From Thecamonas trahens ATCC 50062 (lineage: Eukaryota; Apusozoa; Apusomonadida; Apusomonadidae), in contig NW_013657663.1 of the NCBI RefSeq assembly GCF_000142905.1, forward strand, positions 206,501 to 270,500: a DNA stretch of 64,000 nt, written 5' to 3'. How positions within the stretch are numbered: the stretch's first letter is position 1; each line of letters opens with the position of its first letter. Below, piece after piece: positions 19,548-28,624 of the stretch. The notes below the pieces were generated by a model that did no database searches, was not told the DNA's origin, and was given only the letters and a program-made list of their open reading frames with translations. Position numbers and translations under genes: made by a program.

Positions 19548-20166
19548 GGAGACCGCGGGAGGGAGAGGGGGGAAGGGGGGAGGGCGGAGGGAAGAGAGGC
19601 GGGCTTCCTCGGAACCTTACTCGGCACAAGCAGGCGCCAAGAACAGGTGCAGGGTGTGTGGGAGGCTGGCGCGGTGCAAGAGTCCGACCAAGCCGCCAAA
19701 CCCAAGTGGCGTGTGCGTGTCGTCGTCGTCTCGTCGCCAGCAAAGTGTGACTGCCGCGCCTCACCGCATCGCACCGCATCCGATCGAGAGGAAGAATGTG
19801 GGTGGGGGGGGGGGGGGGGGGGGGTGGTGGTGGGTGGTGGTGGTGGTGGTGGATGAATTCGNNNNNNNNNNNNNNNNNNNNNNNNNNNNNNNNNNNNNNN
19901 NNNNNNNNNNNNNNNNNNNNNNNNNNNNNNNNNNNNNNNNNNNNNNNNNNNNNNNNNNNNNCCAAGTTGGGGGGCGGGGGATCATGGGCTACAGATAATA
20001 GTTTGGGTTTTCGATATCGATGTATTTTTTGGGGGGCATGGGACATGCTGCTGCTTTTCGGATGTTTCCCCCCTCCCCCTCGACTACCCCCCCCCCCCCC
20101 CCCCCCCCCTCACCTCTCGGCCCACGGCCCACACTCCGTCTGCGGCACCCACTCGACTGAGAGACC
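19548..20166. other. Intergenic spacer with 21-G run, TGG repeat, 100-N gap and 23-C run
   Basis: Divergent spacer between ATG4 (-) and the PP2C gene (+). It holds a G21 run at 19804-19824 followed by TGG triplets and GAATTCG, an assembly gap of 100 N (19862-19961), and a C23 run at 20087-20109 ending 57 bp before the PP2C ATG. The gap probably marks collapse of simple repeats; its true length is unknown. No gene is seen in the readable part. Confidence 0.8.
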
Positions 20167-21267
20167 ATGGGCACAGCGTGCTCGTGCTGCCGCAGCAGGC
20201 GACGGGAGCTGCAGCTGAAGTTTGGGGCGATGACGCAGACCGGGGCCCGGGCGGTGAATGAGGACGTGTTCTCGGTGGTAGCGGCTCTGCCACTGCCCGG
20301 GAGGTGGCGAGCGGCGAACGGTGCGGGTGGCCTCCGGGTCCGCCCAAGCCTCTTTGCGGTTTACGACGGTCATCGCGGGCCGAGCGCCGCTCGCTTTGCC
20401 CGCGGGTACATGCCATCGGTGGTGGCGCGTGCGCTGGCGGCGATGCCGTCGCGGGTCCGCCAAGCGCTGGCTGGCGCCCGCCCGGTCGACGACGACGACG
20501 CGGTGGTGCTCGGGGAGGCCATGCGGGACGCGTTTGTCGCTACTGATGGAGCGTGGCTTGCCCACGCCCGTCGGCAGTCACCGCCGCTCTCAGACGGATG
20601 TACCGCGTCGGTGGCGCTGGTAGCTCCCGGTGCCATCGTCGCTGCCGCTGTCGGCGACTCGCAGATCCTGCTTGTGACGGTCGATGAAGCCGAGGCTGGA
20701 GCCTCGGGCTCGAGCTCCGACTGGGGCTCCTACGATGACGACGTACTGAGCGTCTCGTCGTGGATCTCGATGAGCTCGGGCAATAGACCAATGCAGCCAC
20801 TACCAGGCTACGGGACTCGAAGCTGGCGAGCGGAGCTGGTTACGCCACAGCACAAGGCACGCGATGTTGGCGAGCGCAAGCGGGTCCTCGCCGCTGGCGC
20901 CACAATCAACGGCCCATACATCGGCGCCGAAAGCACCTCGCGGGCCATTGCGGTATCGCGGGCGTTTGGTGACATCGAGCTGAAAATCCCACGCGGTGCG
21001 CCGCCGGAGGAGCTCATCATTTCGCCGATTCCGGCAGTGTACACCCGCCCGCTGGACGGGACCGAGGCCATGCTGATTGTCGCGTCCGACGGGGTGTGGG
21101 ACAAACTTTCGCCGGCCAAGGCGGCGTACCTGGCGGCGGCGTCGCTGTTGCGGGATCCGTCGCTCTCCCAAGCCGCGGCGGAGGTGACCAGCGCAGCGAT
21201 TGCCGCCGGCTCGTCGGATAATGTGACGGCGGTCGTCGTCGTCTTTGGCAAGCAGAACCACGAGTAG
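20167..21267 (+). CDS. PP2C-family protein phosphatase, probably N-myristoylated and palmitoylated
   Basis: 366-residue PPM/PP2C Ser/Thr phosphatase that uses two metal ions. Metal and phosphate-site motifs are present in order: RAVNEDVF (N31-D33), AVYDGHRG (from ~64), DGCTASVAL, AAVGDSQILL, AIAVSRAFGD, LIVASDGVWDKL and GSSDNVTAVVV near the C-terminus. The N-terminus MGTACSCC has Gly-2 followed by three cysteines, a classic dual myristoylation/palmitoylation anchor, so the enzyme is probably at a membrane. An acidic/serine insertion (about residues 175-220) interrupts the core after the GDS motif. ATG at 20167 preserves the anchor. The substrate cannot be inferred. Confidence 0.93.
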   Translation: MGTACSCCRSRRRELQLKFGAMTQTGARAVNEDVFSVVAALPLPGRWRAANGAGGLRVRPSLFAVYDGHRGPSAARFARGYMPSVVARALAAMPSRVRQALAGARPVDDDDAVVLGEAMRDAFVATDGAWLAHARRQSPPLSDGCTASVALVAPGAIVAAAVGDSQILLVTVDEAEAGASGSSSDWGSYDDDVLSVSSWISMSSGNRPMQPLPGYGTRSWRAELVTPQHKARDVGERKRVLAAGATINGPYIGAESTSRAIAVSRAFGDIELKIPRGAPPEELIISPIPAVYTRPLDGTEAMLIVASDGVWDKLSPAKAAYLAAASLLRDPSLSQAAAEVTSAAIAAGSSDNVTAVVVVFGKQNHE

Positions 21268-21309
21268 AGGACGTGTGTTATTCGAGAGAAAGAGCGATGC
21301 TCCCCTGGC

Positions 21310-21910
21310 CTACGACTCGAGAAGGAGCGTGACGACGTCATTGATGTCGATAAAGCCGGCCGAGTCGACGGAGATCGACGAGAAGAACTCGTCAACCTCG
21401 GACGACGAGAGCTTGAGTCCGGCCTTGAGCAGAAGCATCTCGAGCGCGTCGGCATCGAGCTTGCCGGTCTCCGGCCGAGGGCCAGGTCCGCCACCCACAA
21501 GCTCCTCCCGGCCCTGGTTGCGGTCGAGCGTGGCGAGCGCCGCAAAGAGCGAGTCCTTGTTGACAAAGCCCGCCATCCGCGAGTCGATCATCGTCACAAA
21601 CTTGTTAAAGTCGATCTTGGACGCGCCGTTCGATGCCTCGTCCCACATCTCGGCCAGCTCCGACGAGCCCTTGCGGCATCCAAACGTCGAGCACGCGTTC
21701 TTCACGTCCGCCTGCGTCACAAAGCCGTCGTTGTCCTCATCAAGCGCCTTGAACAGCGACTACTCCCACGCGCCGTCTCCCAAGTTGTGAGTCCCTCGCA
21801 CAAGCCGCAAGCATGCATGCGCCTTCCTCCCTCCCTCCCTCCCTCCCCTCCCTCCCTCCCCCCCCTCGCCTCTGACTTACCTTGTACTCTTGGATGTTGC
21901 TCATCGACAT
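21310..21910 (-). CDS. EF-hand (calmodulin-like) protein, two exons
   Basis: I read two exons. Exon 1 is 21881-21910 (MSMSNIQEYK), ending at a GTAAGT donor. Exon 2 is 21310-21759, starting after ...GGAGTAG. The intron is 21760-21880, 121 bp and very purine-rich on the sense strand (GGGA repeats). Joined in phase, the protein is 159 residues. It begins with a perfect EF-hand, SLFKALDEDNDGFVTQADV (Ca2+ ligands in DEDNDGFVTQAD). The second hand (DEASNGASKIDFNKF) and the last (SVDSAGFIDINDV) are degenerate, and the third carries a Gly/Pro insertion (GGGPGPRPETG). It is therefore a calmodulin/centrin-type regulator with probably a single strong Ca2+ site. It converges with the PP2C gene (42 bp between stops). 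Confidence 0.82.
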
Positions 21911-22719
21911 AGTGTCCTGTCCGTCTCCCTCGCCCAGGTGTGAGTCTCCCCCTTTGCCCTTTCCCCCTCGTTCCCAACGGCAGGCGAGCCACCGGCGCCG
22001 CATGAGCGCAAAAAAAGAAAGCACACTACCCTGGCTACAGACGGCTTGCTCCTCATAGCTACGCCTTGTACAGCCGGAGCAAGCAAGATGACAATGCCAT
22101 CGATGCCTCCACCCCTCCCTCCACCCACCCACGTTCATCTCCCCCATCCAGCGTTCCATGAAGGAAGCACTGACTCCCCCCCTCCCCCCATGCGGCAACA
22201 ATGCACCTGTGCAGGCCGAGTGCCAGGCACCTGCGAATTCGCCCGAAATGCCATCACCAGCCATGAGCGACATGGGCTCGGCACGGGGGGGGCAAGAGCG
22301 GCACCACCCATACAGAGTTGCGACAACCAGTCCCTTCATTCCCTCTCCACCCCTTCGTTCCCTCGACACTTCTCATATCTCGCTCTCATCTTCCGTTCTC
22401 CTGTGCGTACGTCGTTGGTGATGCCGAAAGACGCACGGCGCTTCTTCCGTCCCGACATGGTCTCTGTGCGGTGTTTTCGTGGTCAAGTGGCTGTTGCCGC
22501 CAACGAGCTTGCTTTGCCAGAAGTCACCTTTTCCTGTCATGCACGCACCGAGCCACGGGCACGGGGCATGGATCCCGTGGCAAGCCATGAGTAATGGAAC
22601 AGTCACCACAAAGCTGACGTTGTCAAAGGTACTACATTGACAACATGTTGTGTGTGTCGGTGATTCCTCAGGAATGGACAGGGCTGCTGCAGTGTTGACC
22701 TTGGCTGCGGGGGGCGGCG
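21911..22719. other. Intergenic region, no gene recognised
   Basis: About 800 bp upstream of the EF-hand gene. Open frames exist here, but their codon use is unlike neighbouring genes and they encode low-complexity His/Pro-rich strings. The first part is rich in CCCTCC/CCACCC. I see no promoter, RNA or protein that I can support. Confidence 0.4.
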
Positions 22720-23237
22720 ATGGTGACGTTGGTGGGAAGGACGGAGAAGAAGTTCGCTCGGGCGGCCGAGTTTGTGGCCACTGCGGCGACCGAAGGAGCC
22801 AACGGCGAGGTATAGACCGCGGTGCTGGACATCATGGATGCTGCAGCGGCGGAAGCATACTTTGATGGCGTGGAGGACCGGACGATCAACCACCTGACCA
22901 TCACGGCTGAGCCGTCCAACTCGACCGGTTCGAATGGGGGGGGGAGGGTTGTGAGGGCAATACCGGCCGACGAACCCGGCTCGAGATCAAGCTCGTGGCG
23001 CAGCTGACAGTGACAGTGGTCTCGTTTGCTGCTGATAAGCTTGCCGAGGGCGGCTTGATCGTCCTCATCTCGGGTGACCTCGTCAAGCGGCCTGGGAAAG
23101 GCTAGACGGCTTTAGCTCACAGCTTCCAATCGGGCGCGGCGGGCGACATGGGCCATGCCATCATACTCTTCCTCACCAACACGTACGTCGCCGGCGTAAC
23201 CATTGATATCGATGATGGCGCTCTCACCCACCCATGA
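22720..23237 (+). pseudogene. Short-chain dehydrogenase/reductase remnant
   Basis: Conceptual translation shows a decayed SDR. VTLVGRTEKKF (second beta strand and NADP-specificity Arg) is followed by an alanine-rich helix, an in-frame TAG at 22813-22815, then TAVLDIMDAAAAEAYFDGV and INHLTIT (the family's D-x-x-D and DHLVxTAG region). The frame then shifts between about 22910 and 22983. It resumes as EGGLIVLISGDLVKRPGKG, hits a second stop at 23103-23105, and ends with MGHAIILFLTNTYVAGVTIDIDDG, the C-terminal SDR segment. The catalytic Tyr-x3-Lys helix and the N-terminal Gly-rich nucleotide loop are missing or unrecognisable. Alternative: a gene with introns I failed to parse, but two stops inside conserved strands argue against it. 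Confidence 0.6.
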
Positions 23238-23550
23238 TCACCCGATGCCCGAACCCGTGCGGCCGAGAGGCACACCCCGACTCGGCCGTGGTCCAGGAGG
23301 CTCGACAGCTGCACAGAGCCACCTGACTCTCTCATCATCGACATGTACGCACACGGTGCCCATGCACCCATGGACCCACTCCATGCCCATGCCCATCCCT
23401 ACCACCAACCACCGTTCCATGCCATCCCCTTCTCCCACTCCCCCTCCCCACCACTCCCTTCCAAGTCGTCGTCGCACATGCGAGTGAGCGTGCAGAGAGA
23501 CTCACACAGACGAGGCGAGGGGGGACAGGGCGACAGAGAGCACTCGGCTG

Positions 23551-25017
23551 GTGGGAGCCAAAGACGCGTACGGAAGGCAGGTTGCTGGCTACGACAGCTC
23601 CGAGACGTTTACCGGAGTGAAGAACCATGGGCGTGGGTGCAAGGACATCCTGTTTGCCATCCTCTTTCTGGCGGCGGTCATTGCCTTTATCGCGGTGACG
23701 GCCGAGGGCTTCAAGAAGGGCGATCCACACTCGCTCATCTCCAAGTCAGACCAGGTTCCGACGTCAGCATCGGCCAAGCTCCGGGAGCGGGCCAAGCTGC
23801 AGTTCTCCAAGGTGGTGGGCCAGATGCGTGACCAGTGGCGGGTCATTCTCGGCTCGGCCGGCCTCGCGGTCTTCCTCGCGCTCGTCTGGGTCCAGCTCCT
23901 GCGGTTCTTCACCAAAGTCTTCATCTACCTCACGCTCCTGCTGGGCATCGTGCTCCTCACTGCGCTCTCGATATTTATGCTTTCAGTCGGCAAGGAACGC
24001 AACAACAAGTTCCTGATTGTGGCCGGTATCGCCGGCCTCGTCCTCGCCGGCATTGTCTGCCTGGTCGTTGTGGGCCTCCGCAAGAAGATCGCGCTGACGG
24101 CGCTGATGATGCGCGAGGCATGCGGCGGGCTGGACCACAACCCGTCGCTCCTGCTCTTTGCCGTCTTCACCATGGTTCTCTTCCTCGGCTTTGCTGCGTA
24201 CTGGCTCGTCGCCTTTGTCTACCTGTACACGGTGCCAGACGAGTCGATGCAGCACTCGATGTACTTTTGCGTCTTTTGCTTCTTCTGGTTCTCGGGCGTC
24301 ATGGCTGGTGTGTTTAAGACGACCGTCGCCGGCGGCATGGCGTCGTGGTACTTTAGCCGGACCGTCGGCTCGCAGGATCTCGCATCGGACTCGTTCTCGC
24401 CAGCGTTTGCCACCTTTGTCCGGTCGTGGACGCTCTCGCTCGGCTCCATCGCCTTTGGCACCCTTCTCACAGCGGTGGTCAACTTTATCAACTGGCTCCT
24501 CACCAAGGCCCGCAAGCACTCGTCGAACAAGTTCATCCGCTGCCTCATCGCCTGCGTCCAGTGCTGCCTCGGCTCGATCGAGCGCCTCATCGAGTTTGTC
24601 AACAAGTACGCCTTTGTCTACATTGCCATGTACGGGGAGTCATACTGCCAGGCCACCAAGTCGGTCTACGCCCTGCTCAAAGACCAAGGCATGTCGCTTG
24701 TCGCCGTCGACTTTATCTCGGACTTTATCCTCTTTGTCGGCAAGATCGCCGGCACCGCCGCGTCCACCCTCCTTGCCCTCGGCATCCTCCACTCGCGCGG
24801 CGACTCGGTCTCGGGCCTCACCATCACCGCCATCATCCTCGTCTCGTACATCTGCTTTGACATTGTCGCCCACATTCTCGGCATGGGGGTCGACTCGGTC
24901 TTTACCTGCTACGCCGAGGATCTGGCCCGCAACAAGGCCTCGGGCAACTACATCATGTCGCAGAACGTCCATGTTGAGCTCCAGGCCGTTGCCGACTCGC
25001 ATGCCGTCAACTCGTAA
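23551..25017 (+). CDS. Choline-transporter-like protein (SLC44/CTL/PNS1 family)
   Basis: At least 488 residues with about ten membrane helices and the C-terminal CTL signature: MASWYFSRTVGS, HxLGSIAFGT-like SLGSIAFGTLLTA, NKYAFVYIAMYGESYCQATKSVYALL, then the VDSVFTCYAEDLARNK block. CTL proteins move choline or related compounds across plasma or organelle membranes. The start is unresolved. The frame is open upstream only to a TGA at 23485 and has no ATG before residue ~92 (MRDQWRV). The segment before it (DAYGRQVAGYDSSETFTGVKNHGRGCKD) looks genuine. A short 5' exon with the ATG probably lies upstream, so 23551 is only the start of the readable coding exon. Confidence 0.85.
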   Translation: MGAKDAYGRQVAGYDSSETFTGVKNHGRGCKDILFAILFLAAVIAFIAVTAEGFKKGDPHSLISKSDQVPTSASAKLRERAKLQFSKVVGQMRDQWRVILGSAGLAVFLALVWVQLLRFFTKVFIYLTLLLGIVLLTALSIFMLSVGKERNNKFLIVAGIAGLVLAGIVCLVVVGLRKKIALTALMMREACGGLDHNPSLLLFAVFTMVLFLGFAAYWLVAFVYLYTVPDESMQHSMYFCVFCFFWFSGVMAGVFKTTVAGGMASWYFSRTVGSQDLASDSFSPAFATFVRSWTLSLGSIAFGTLLTAVVNFINWLLTKARKHSSNKFIRCLIACVQCCLGSIERLIEFVNKYAFVYIAMYGESYCQATKSVYALLKDQGMSLVAVDFISDFILFVGKIAGTAASTLLALGILHSRGDSVSGLTITAIILVSYICFDIVAHILGMGVDSVFTCYAEDLARNKASGNYIMSQNVHVELQAVADSHAVNS

Positions 25018-25227
25018 CAAGCACACTCTTCTCCCCCCCCCCTCTGGCCGTCGTTCCTTCCACCGCTGTTCACCACTGGCCACCGACTTGCCCACCGACT
25101 ACCCGCCCCTCGCCACCACCGCCATCACCACCACCGTCAGCACTCCTCTTCGCCAACCTGCACCACTTGACGGCACACATTTGTACCACCACCACCACCC
25201 ACCACTACCACAACAGCAGCAAACAAT

Positions 25228-25258
<31 letters not shown>

Positions 25259-25328
25259 CCCCTCCTTTGTCAAGGTCTTGTTCAGGCAGCGAAAGTAGGC
25301 ACAGACCGTTGTTCGCCAGTTGACAACC
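25018..25328. repeat. Spacer with (CAC)n and (AGC)10 repeats
   Basis: Spacer between the CTL and TPR protein genes. CACCAC-rich stretches (about 25110-25205) are followed by ten AGC triplets at 25228-25257, just upstream of the TPR gene's 5' region. No gene is seen. Confidence 0.75.
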
Positions 25329-26159
25329 ATGGCGAGGAGAACATCATCCAAGGGCAAGAGCAAGGACAAGGACAAGGGCAAGGACAAGGGCAAGGGCAAG
25401 GGCAAGGGCAAGGGCAAGGGCAAGGGAAAGAGCAGGAGTAGGGGCAAGGGAAGCAAGAGCTCCCGCTCTCGTCGCTCAAAGTCACCGCCGGAGCGGACCC
25501 AGCTGACCGAGTTCACCACCAAAGGCAAGAGCAAGAGCAAGAGCAAGAGCAAGAGCAAGAGCAAGAGCAAGAGCAAGGGCAAGGGCAGAGGTAATGGATC
25601 GGGATCAGACTCAGGATCGGTCTCGGGTGGAAATCGGGCATGGCGAGTCCCGTCGGACGAGCTGTCGTCGTCGTTTGACGAGTACGATGCCGACTACTTT
25701 CGTGTCGGCACGACCAAGCTCGGACGCAAGCTGAAGCGGGCGGCGATGCTGCGGGAGCAAGGCGATTTTAAGGGATCTCTGAAGGCACTGAAGCAGATCT
25801 CGCGGCGGTTCCCGGAAGAGTCGCAGGTGTGGGACGAGCTCGGGCTGACGTACATGGCTATGAGCGAGTTCTCCAAGGCCTACGACGCCTTTACCGCCGC
25901 CATCGAGCACCACCCCTCGTTCCTCATTTACGGCCATCGCGCGTTGTGCGAGGTCCGCCTCGGCCAGTACACGCCTGCGCTCCACGACTACGACACCGCC
26001 ATCGATCTGGTGTGCGACGACTCGCGGGCGACCAACGATATCTTCAACGAGCTCAAGCACGGCCGCAAGCTCGCCGCCAAGCTCGCCCGCCAAGAGTGGT
26101 CCGCCTCGGAATCGCTCACGGCCTCGGGCTCAGGATCCTCATCATCTTCGTACTCGTAA
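25329..26159 (+). CDS. TPR-repeat protein with Lys-Gly and Lys-Ser repeat N-terminus
   Basis: 276-residue protein. The N-terminal ~95 residues are basic low complexity: KGK/KDK repeats from AAGGGC/AAGGAC hexanucleotides (nt 25345-25430) and a KSKSKS run from AAGAGC hexanucleotides (nt 25525-25577). The rest folds as two to three tetratricopeptide repeats: KRAAMLREQGDFKGSLKALKQISRRFP, VWDELGLTYMAMSEFSKAYDAFTAAIEHHP, and LIYGHRALCEVRLGQYTPALHDYDTAIDL. It is probably a protein-protein adaptor; the basic tail might bind nucleic acid or a membrane. The tail ends in a Ser-rich stretch. The ATG at 25329 follows the AGC repeat region. No specific ortholog recognised. Confidence 0.7.
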   Translation: MARRTSSKGKSKDKDKGKDKGKGKGKGKGKGKGKSRSRGKGSKSSRSRRSKSPPERTQLTEFTTKGKSKSKSKSKSKSKSKSKGKGRGNGSGSDSGSVSGGNRAWRVPSDELSSSFDEYDADYFRVGTTKLGRKLKRAAMLREQGDFKGSLKALKQISRRFPEESQVWDELGLTYMAMSEFSKAYDAFTAAIEHHPSFLIYGHRALCEVRLGQYTPALHDYDTAIDLVCDDSRATNDIFNELKHGRKLAAKLARQEWSASESLTASGSGSSSSSYS

Positions 26160-26411
26160 ATTCTCCCCAGCCGAAAAGCCATGTCACCATGGGCCACCCA
26201 ACGAGTGCCGTTTCCCAGGTGTGCTGCGTTCTGTCCCGCCACCCCGCCCTCCCCACTCACCCCTCGCCACCTAACCACCTCACCACCTCACCACCTCCCC
26301 CCTCCCCCCCCTCCATTCCCAACTCCGGTGGTCCCCCCTCCCCTTCTTCCTTGGCTACCCCCACGTCGCCCTCCCCTGGGTGTGCTCCCTCCCCCCCCCC
26401 CCACCTTTGCC

Positions 26412-27461
26412 ATGTCCTCGGTCTCAGCAACACGCTCCGCCACGCCTTCGTCAATTTCGTCGTCGTCGTCGGCGGCTCCGGACCGAGGCTCCGGGCAGAT
26501 GTCTCTCCCACGCGCTGGTGCGTCGTCGCGCCCGCTGTGGGCGGTAGAGGGCCGACAGCCGACAGGCAGGCATCTTCGATGCCCAGCTGCGGCTGAGGCT
26601 GAGGCTGCGGCTACGGCTGGTACGCCCTCGGCCACCTCCCAGGCAGACTCGGCCGCTTCGCCCTCGCTCTCGGTCTCGGTCTCGGTCTCGGACGTGCTGG
26701 CGTACTCGCTCTCGCTCGACTCGTCCACCATCGAGGACAAGCAGCTGTATTCGTACTCGTCGGCGTCGTCGTCGGTTAGCCCGTCTTCTGCCTCGTCGGC
26801 GGCGTCCTCGGGCTCGTCGGCGTCGTCGTCGGTCTCGGCGGCGGCAGCGGTGGCTGGCGCGGCATCCCGCTCCCGCTCGCGGGGTCAAGGTGCGGGCGCA
26901 AATTTGCAGGCGCGTACGCGACGCAAGCACAAGAAGAAGAAACGGCGGCGGAGCAAGGTGCTCGACGCCCCCGGCCCATCGGGCATCGATGAGGCGCCTG
27001 CGTCCAGCGGGCGACGCAAGAAGAAGAAGAAGCGCAAGCGGCGGACCGACGATGCCGCACCGACGCCACCGTTTGCTACCCCACTGGCTTCACCGCGCCA
27101 CGAGGCATTTGCAACACCGATGTCAACGCTGGCGTTCAAGACGCCGCTCCCACGCGTCTCGCTCAAGACCAATGCCGACGGCTCGCCACGGCCAACCCGT
27201 GGCTCGTGGCCGGTCTTTACTGCCGCCGAGGTTGCGCTCAACTCGACGGCAACGTCGTGCTGGCTCTCGGCCAATGGCAATGTCTACGACGTGACGCACT
27301 TTCTCGACGACCACCCCGCAGGCCCTCAGTGTATCTTGGGCCGGGCGGGCGGCGACGCAACAAGGGACTTTGAATTCCACCTGTCCAAGGGCAAGGCCAT
27401 GTGGAAGCGGTTCCAGATCGGCGTGCTCGACACAAAGTCTGCCGGTTGCAGCATAATGTAA
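26412..27461 (+). CDS. Cytochrome b5-domain protein with long Ser-rich and basic N-terminus
   Basis: 349-residue protein whose last ~85 residues are a cytochrome b5-like heme domain: WPVFTAAEVALNSTATSCWLSANGNVYDVTHFLDDHPAGPQ, then FEFHLSKGKAMWKRFQIGVL. The two axial histidines are in DDHPAG and FEFHLSK. The family's HPGG is HPAG here. The N-terminal 260 residues are Ser-rich, followed by two strongly basic clusters (RRKHKKKKRRRSK and RRKKKKKRKRR), which look like nuclear localisation or nucleolar signals, odd for a heme carrier. The C-terminus GCSIM could be a CaaX box (Cys-Ser-Ile-Met), predicting farnesylation. ATG at 26412 is preferred to upstream codons, which read through a C-rich stretch as polyproline. 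Confidence 0.75.
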   Translation: MSSVSATRSATPSSISSSSSAAPDRGSGQMSLPRAGASSRPLWAVEGRQPTGRHLRCPAAAEAEAAATAGTPSATSQADSAASPSLSVSVSVSDVLAYSLSLDSSTIEDKQLYSYSSASSSVSPSSASSAASSGSSASSSVSAAAAVAGAASRSRSRGQGAGANLQARTRRKHKKKKRRRSKVLDAPGPSGIDEAPASSGRRKKKKKRKRRTDDAAPTPPFATPLASPRHEAFATPMSTLAFKTPLPRVSLKTNADGSPRPTRGSWPVFTAAEVALNSTATSCWLSANGNVYDVTHFLDDHPAGPQCILGRAGGDATRDFEFHLSKGKAMWKRFQIGVLDTKSAGCSIM

Positions 27462-27547
27462 AGCAGCCCGAATCCAGCCCGCCATCGCCAGCTGCTGTGG
27501 CGAGAGCAGAGAAGCCCGGGCCCGGGAGGCAACGGCCGGCGGCCCAA

Positions 27548-28105
27548 TCAAGCGGTCGACGGCGCGGCGGCATCAGCATCATCGTTGTCGTCACCCCAGT
27601 CCGGATCGTCGGCAGGTACCGCGCTAGCGCCGGCTTTAGCCTTCTTCCCGGCGATGGAGGGACCTTCCGGAAGTGAGGCGGCGTTGTCGCGGAGCCAGAT
27701 GCCAAGACGGCGAACGACCTCAACGACGTAGTCCTTTGCGTTGCCGTCGGTCACCATGGATTGGGTCTCCTCCAGCGAGTTCCACGTCCGCTCGCGAGCC
27801 TTGCGCTCCTCCCACTTCTTCTTCTTCAGCTGGTTGGTGGTGAGGAGGACAAAGAACTCGATCTCGGCATCCTTCTTCGCAAAGTAGACTGATCCCAACG
27901 AGTCGATGATCTCGCCCTCGACGCCAGCCTCCTCGCGGGTCTCCCGAACCGCAGCCTCCTCCGCTGTCTCTCCCGCCTCCACCGTGCCCTTGGGCAGGAC
28001 CCAGTTCTTGCCCGACTTGCTCGATGAGACCAGCATGACCTTGACATTGCCCTTCTTGGTCACCTTGATCGGCACACACCCAGACTTGGCCTTGCGCAGA
28101 GACAT
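27548..28105 (-). CDS. Nudix hydrolase, diphosphoinositol-polyphosphate phosphohydrolase type
   Basis: 185-residue Nudix hydrolase. The Nudix box G-x5-E-x7-REUxEExGU is complete at residues 40-62 (GTVEAGETAEEAAVRETREEAGV). The preceding NWVLPKG and the small size match the DIPP/Aps1/NUDT3 group, which hydrolyses diphosphoinositol polyphosphates and diadenosine polyphosphates. A basic segment (LKKKKWEERKARERTW) follows where NUDT3 has its catalytic helix region. The tail is acidic (DDPDWGDDNDD). ATG at 28105. The gene converges with the cytochrome b5 gene. Substrate call is by family resemblance. Confidence 0.85.
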   Translation of the reverse strand: MSLRKAKSGCVPIKVTKKGNVKVMLVSSSKSGKNWVLPKGTVEAGETAEEAAVRETREEAGVEGEIIDSLGSVYFAKKDAEIEFFVLLTTNQLKKKKWEERKARERTWNSLEETQSMVTDGNAKDYVVEVVRRLGIWLRDNAASLPEGPSIAGKKAKAGASAVPADDPDWGDDNDDADAAAPSTA

Positions 28106-28624
28106 GCTTGCGTACTTTCTACTTGAGTATACTTGCGTTGCGCAGTGAGTAGAGAAGTCTGCTCGCTTTCACACCCGCCCCCTTCCCGTCCTGCCGTCTT
28201 ATTGCCTCGAGTCATGGCATCCTTCCCGCCCGCTGCCGACATGATGAGCCGAAGCGGGTCGGTTTCCGGCGGCGACTGACCGCGGTTCAGATGCCGCCCC
28301 TGCCCCTCCCGCCTGATTTGTGCTAGTCCTTGCGGGCGTGGGCATCAAGCTGAACCCAGATGACCATTACTTGTTGCTAGACCACGTACAAGGGTGGTGG
28401 GAGTGGGGGTCAATCGATCGCTTATAGATCGGTCCAGGTCACATGGCTTCACATGGCCTGTCATCAGACCTGATCAGATCAAACCAGATCGGACCAGACC
28501 AGATCAGTTCAGATCAGACCGCCCACCCACCACCACCATCGCCCTAGCCCCGCTGGCAGGGGCAGGGGCAAGGCCACACCTCACTCCCCCCCAACCCCCC
28601 CCCCCTCTCAAGTAACCACCCGCC
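28106..28624. promoter_or_regulatory. Divergent spacer with GATC-rich imperfect repeats
   Basis: Spacer between Nudix (-) and DPH6 (+). From about 28410 to 28520 it contains repeated GATCAGA/CCAGATC-type words (for example GATCGATCG, CTGATCAGATC, CAGATCGGACCAGACC, CAGATCAGTTCAGATC) that are absent elsewhere in the window. C-runs at about 28587-28609 precede the DPH6 ATG. The repeats could be clustered factor-binding sites, but no known site is assigned. No gene is seen. Confidence 0.35.

Noticed and set aside
22046..22594. Open frame of 182 codons upstream of the broken dehydrogenase
   Set aside because: Composition and codon use differ from neighbouring genes, no domain, and other frames are equally open.
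26181..26411. N-terminal extension of the cytochrome b5 protein
   Set aside because: Reads as polyproline from a C-rich 5' region; the ATG at 26412 lies directly after the poly-C tract as in other genes here.
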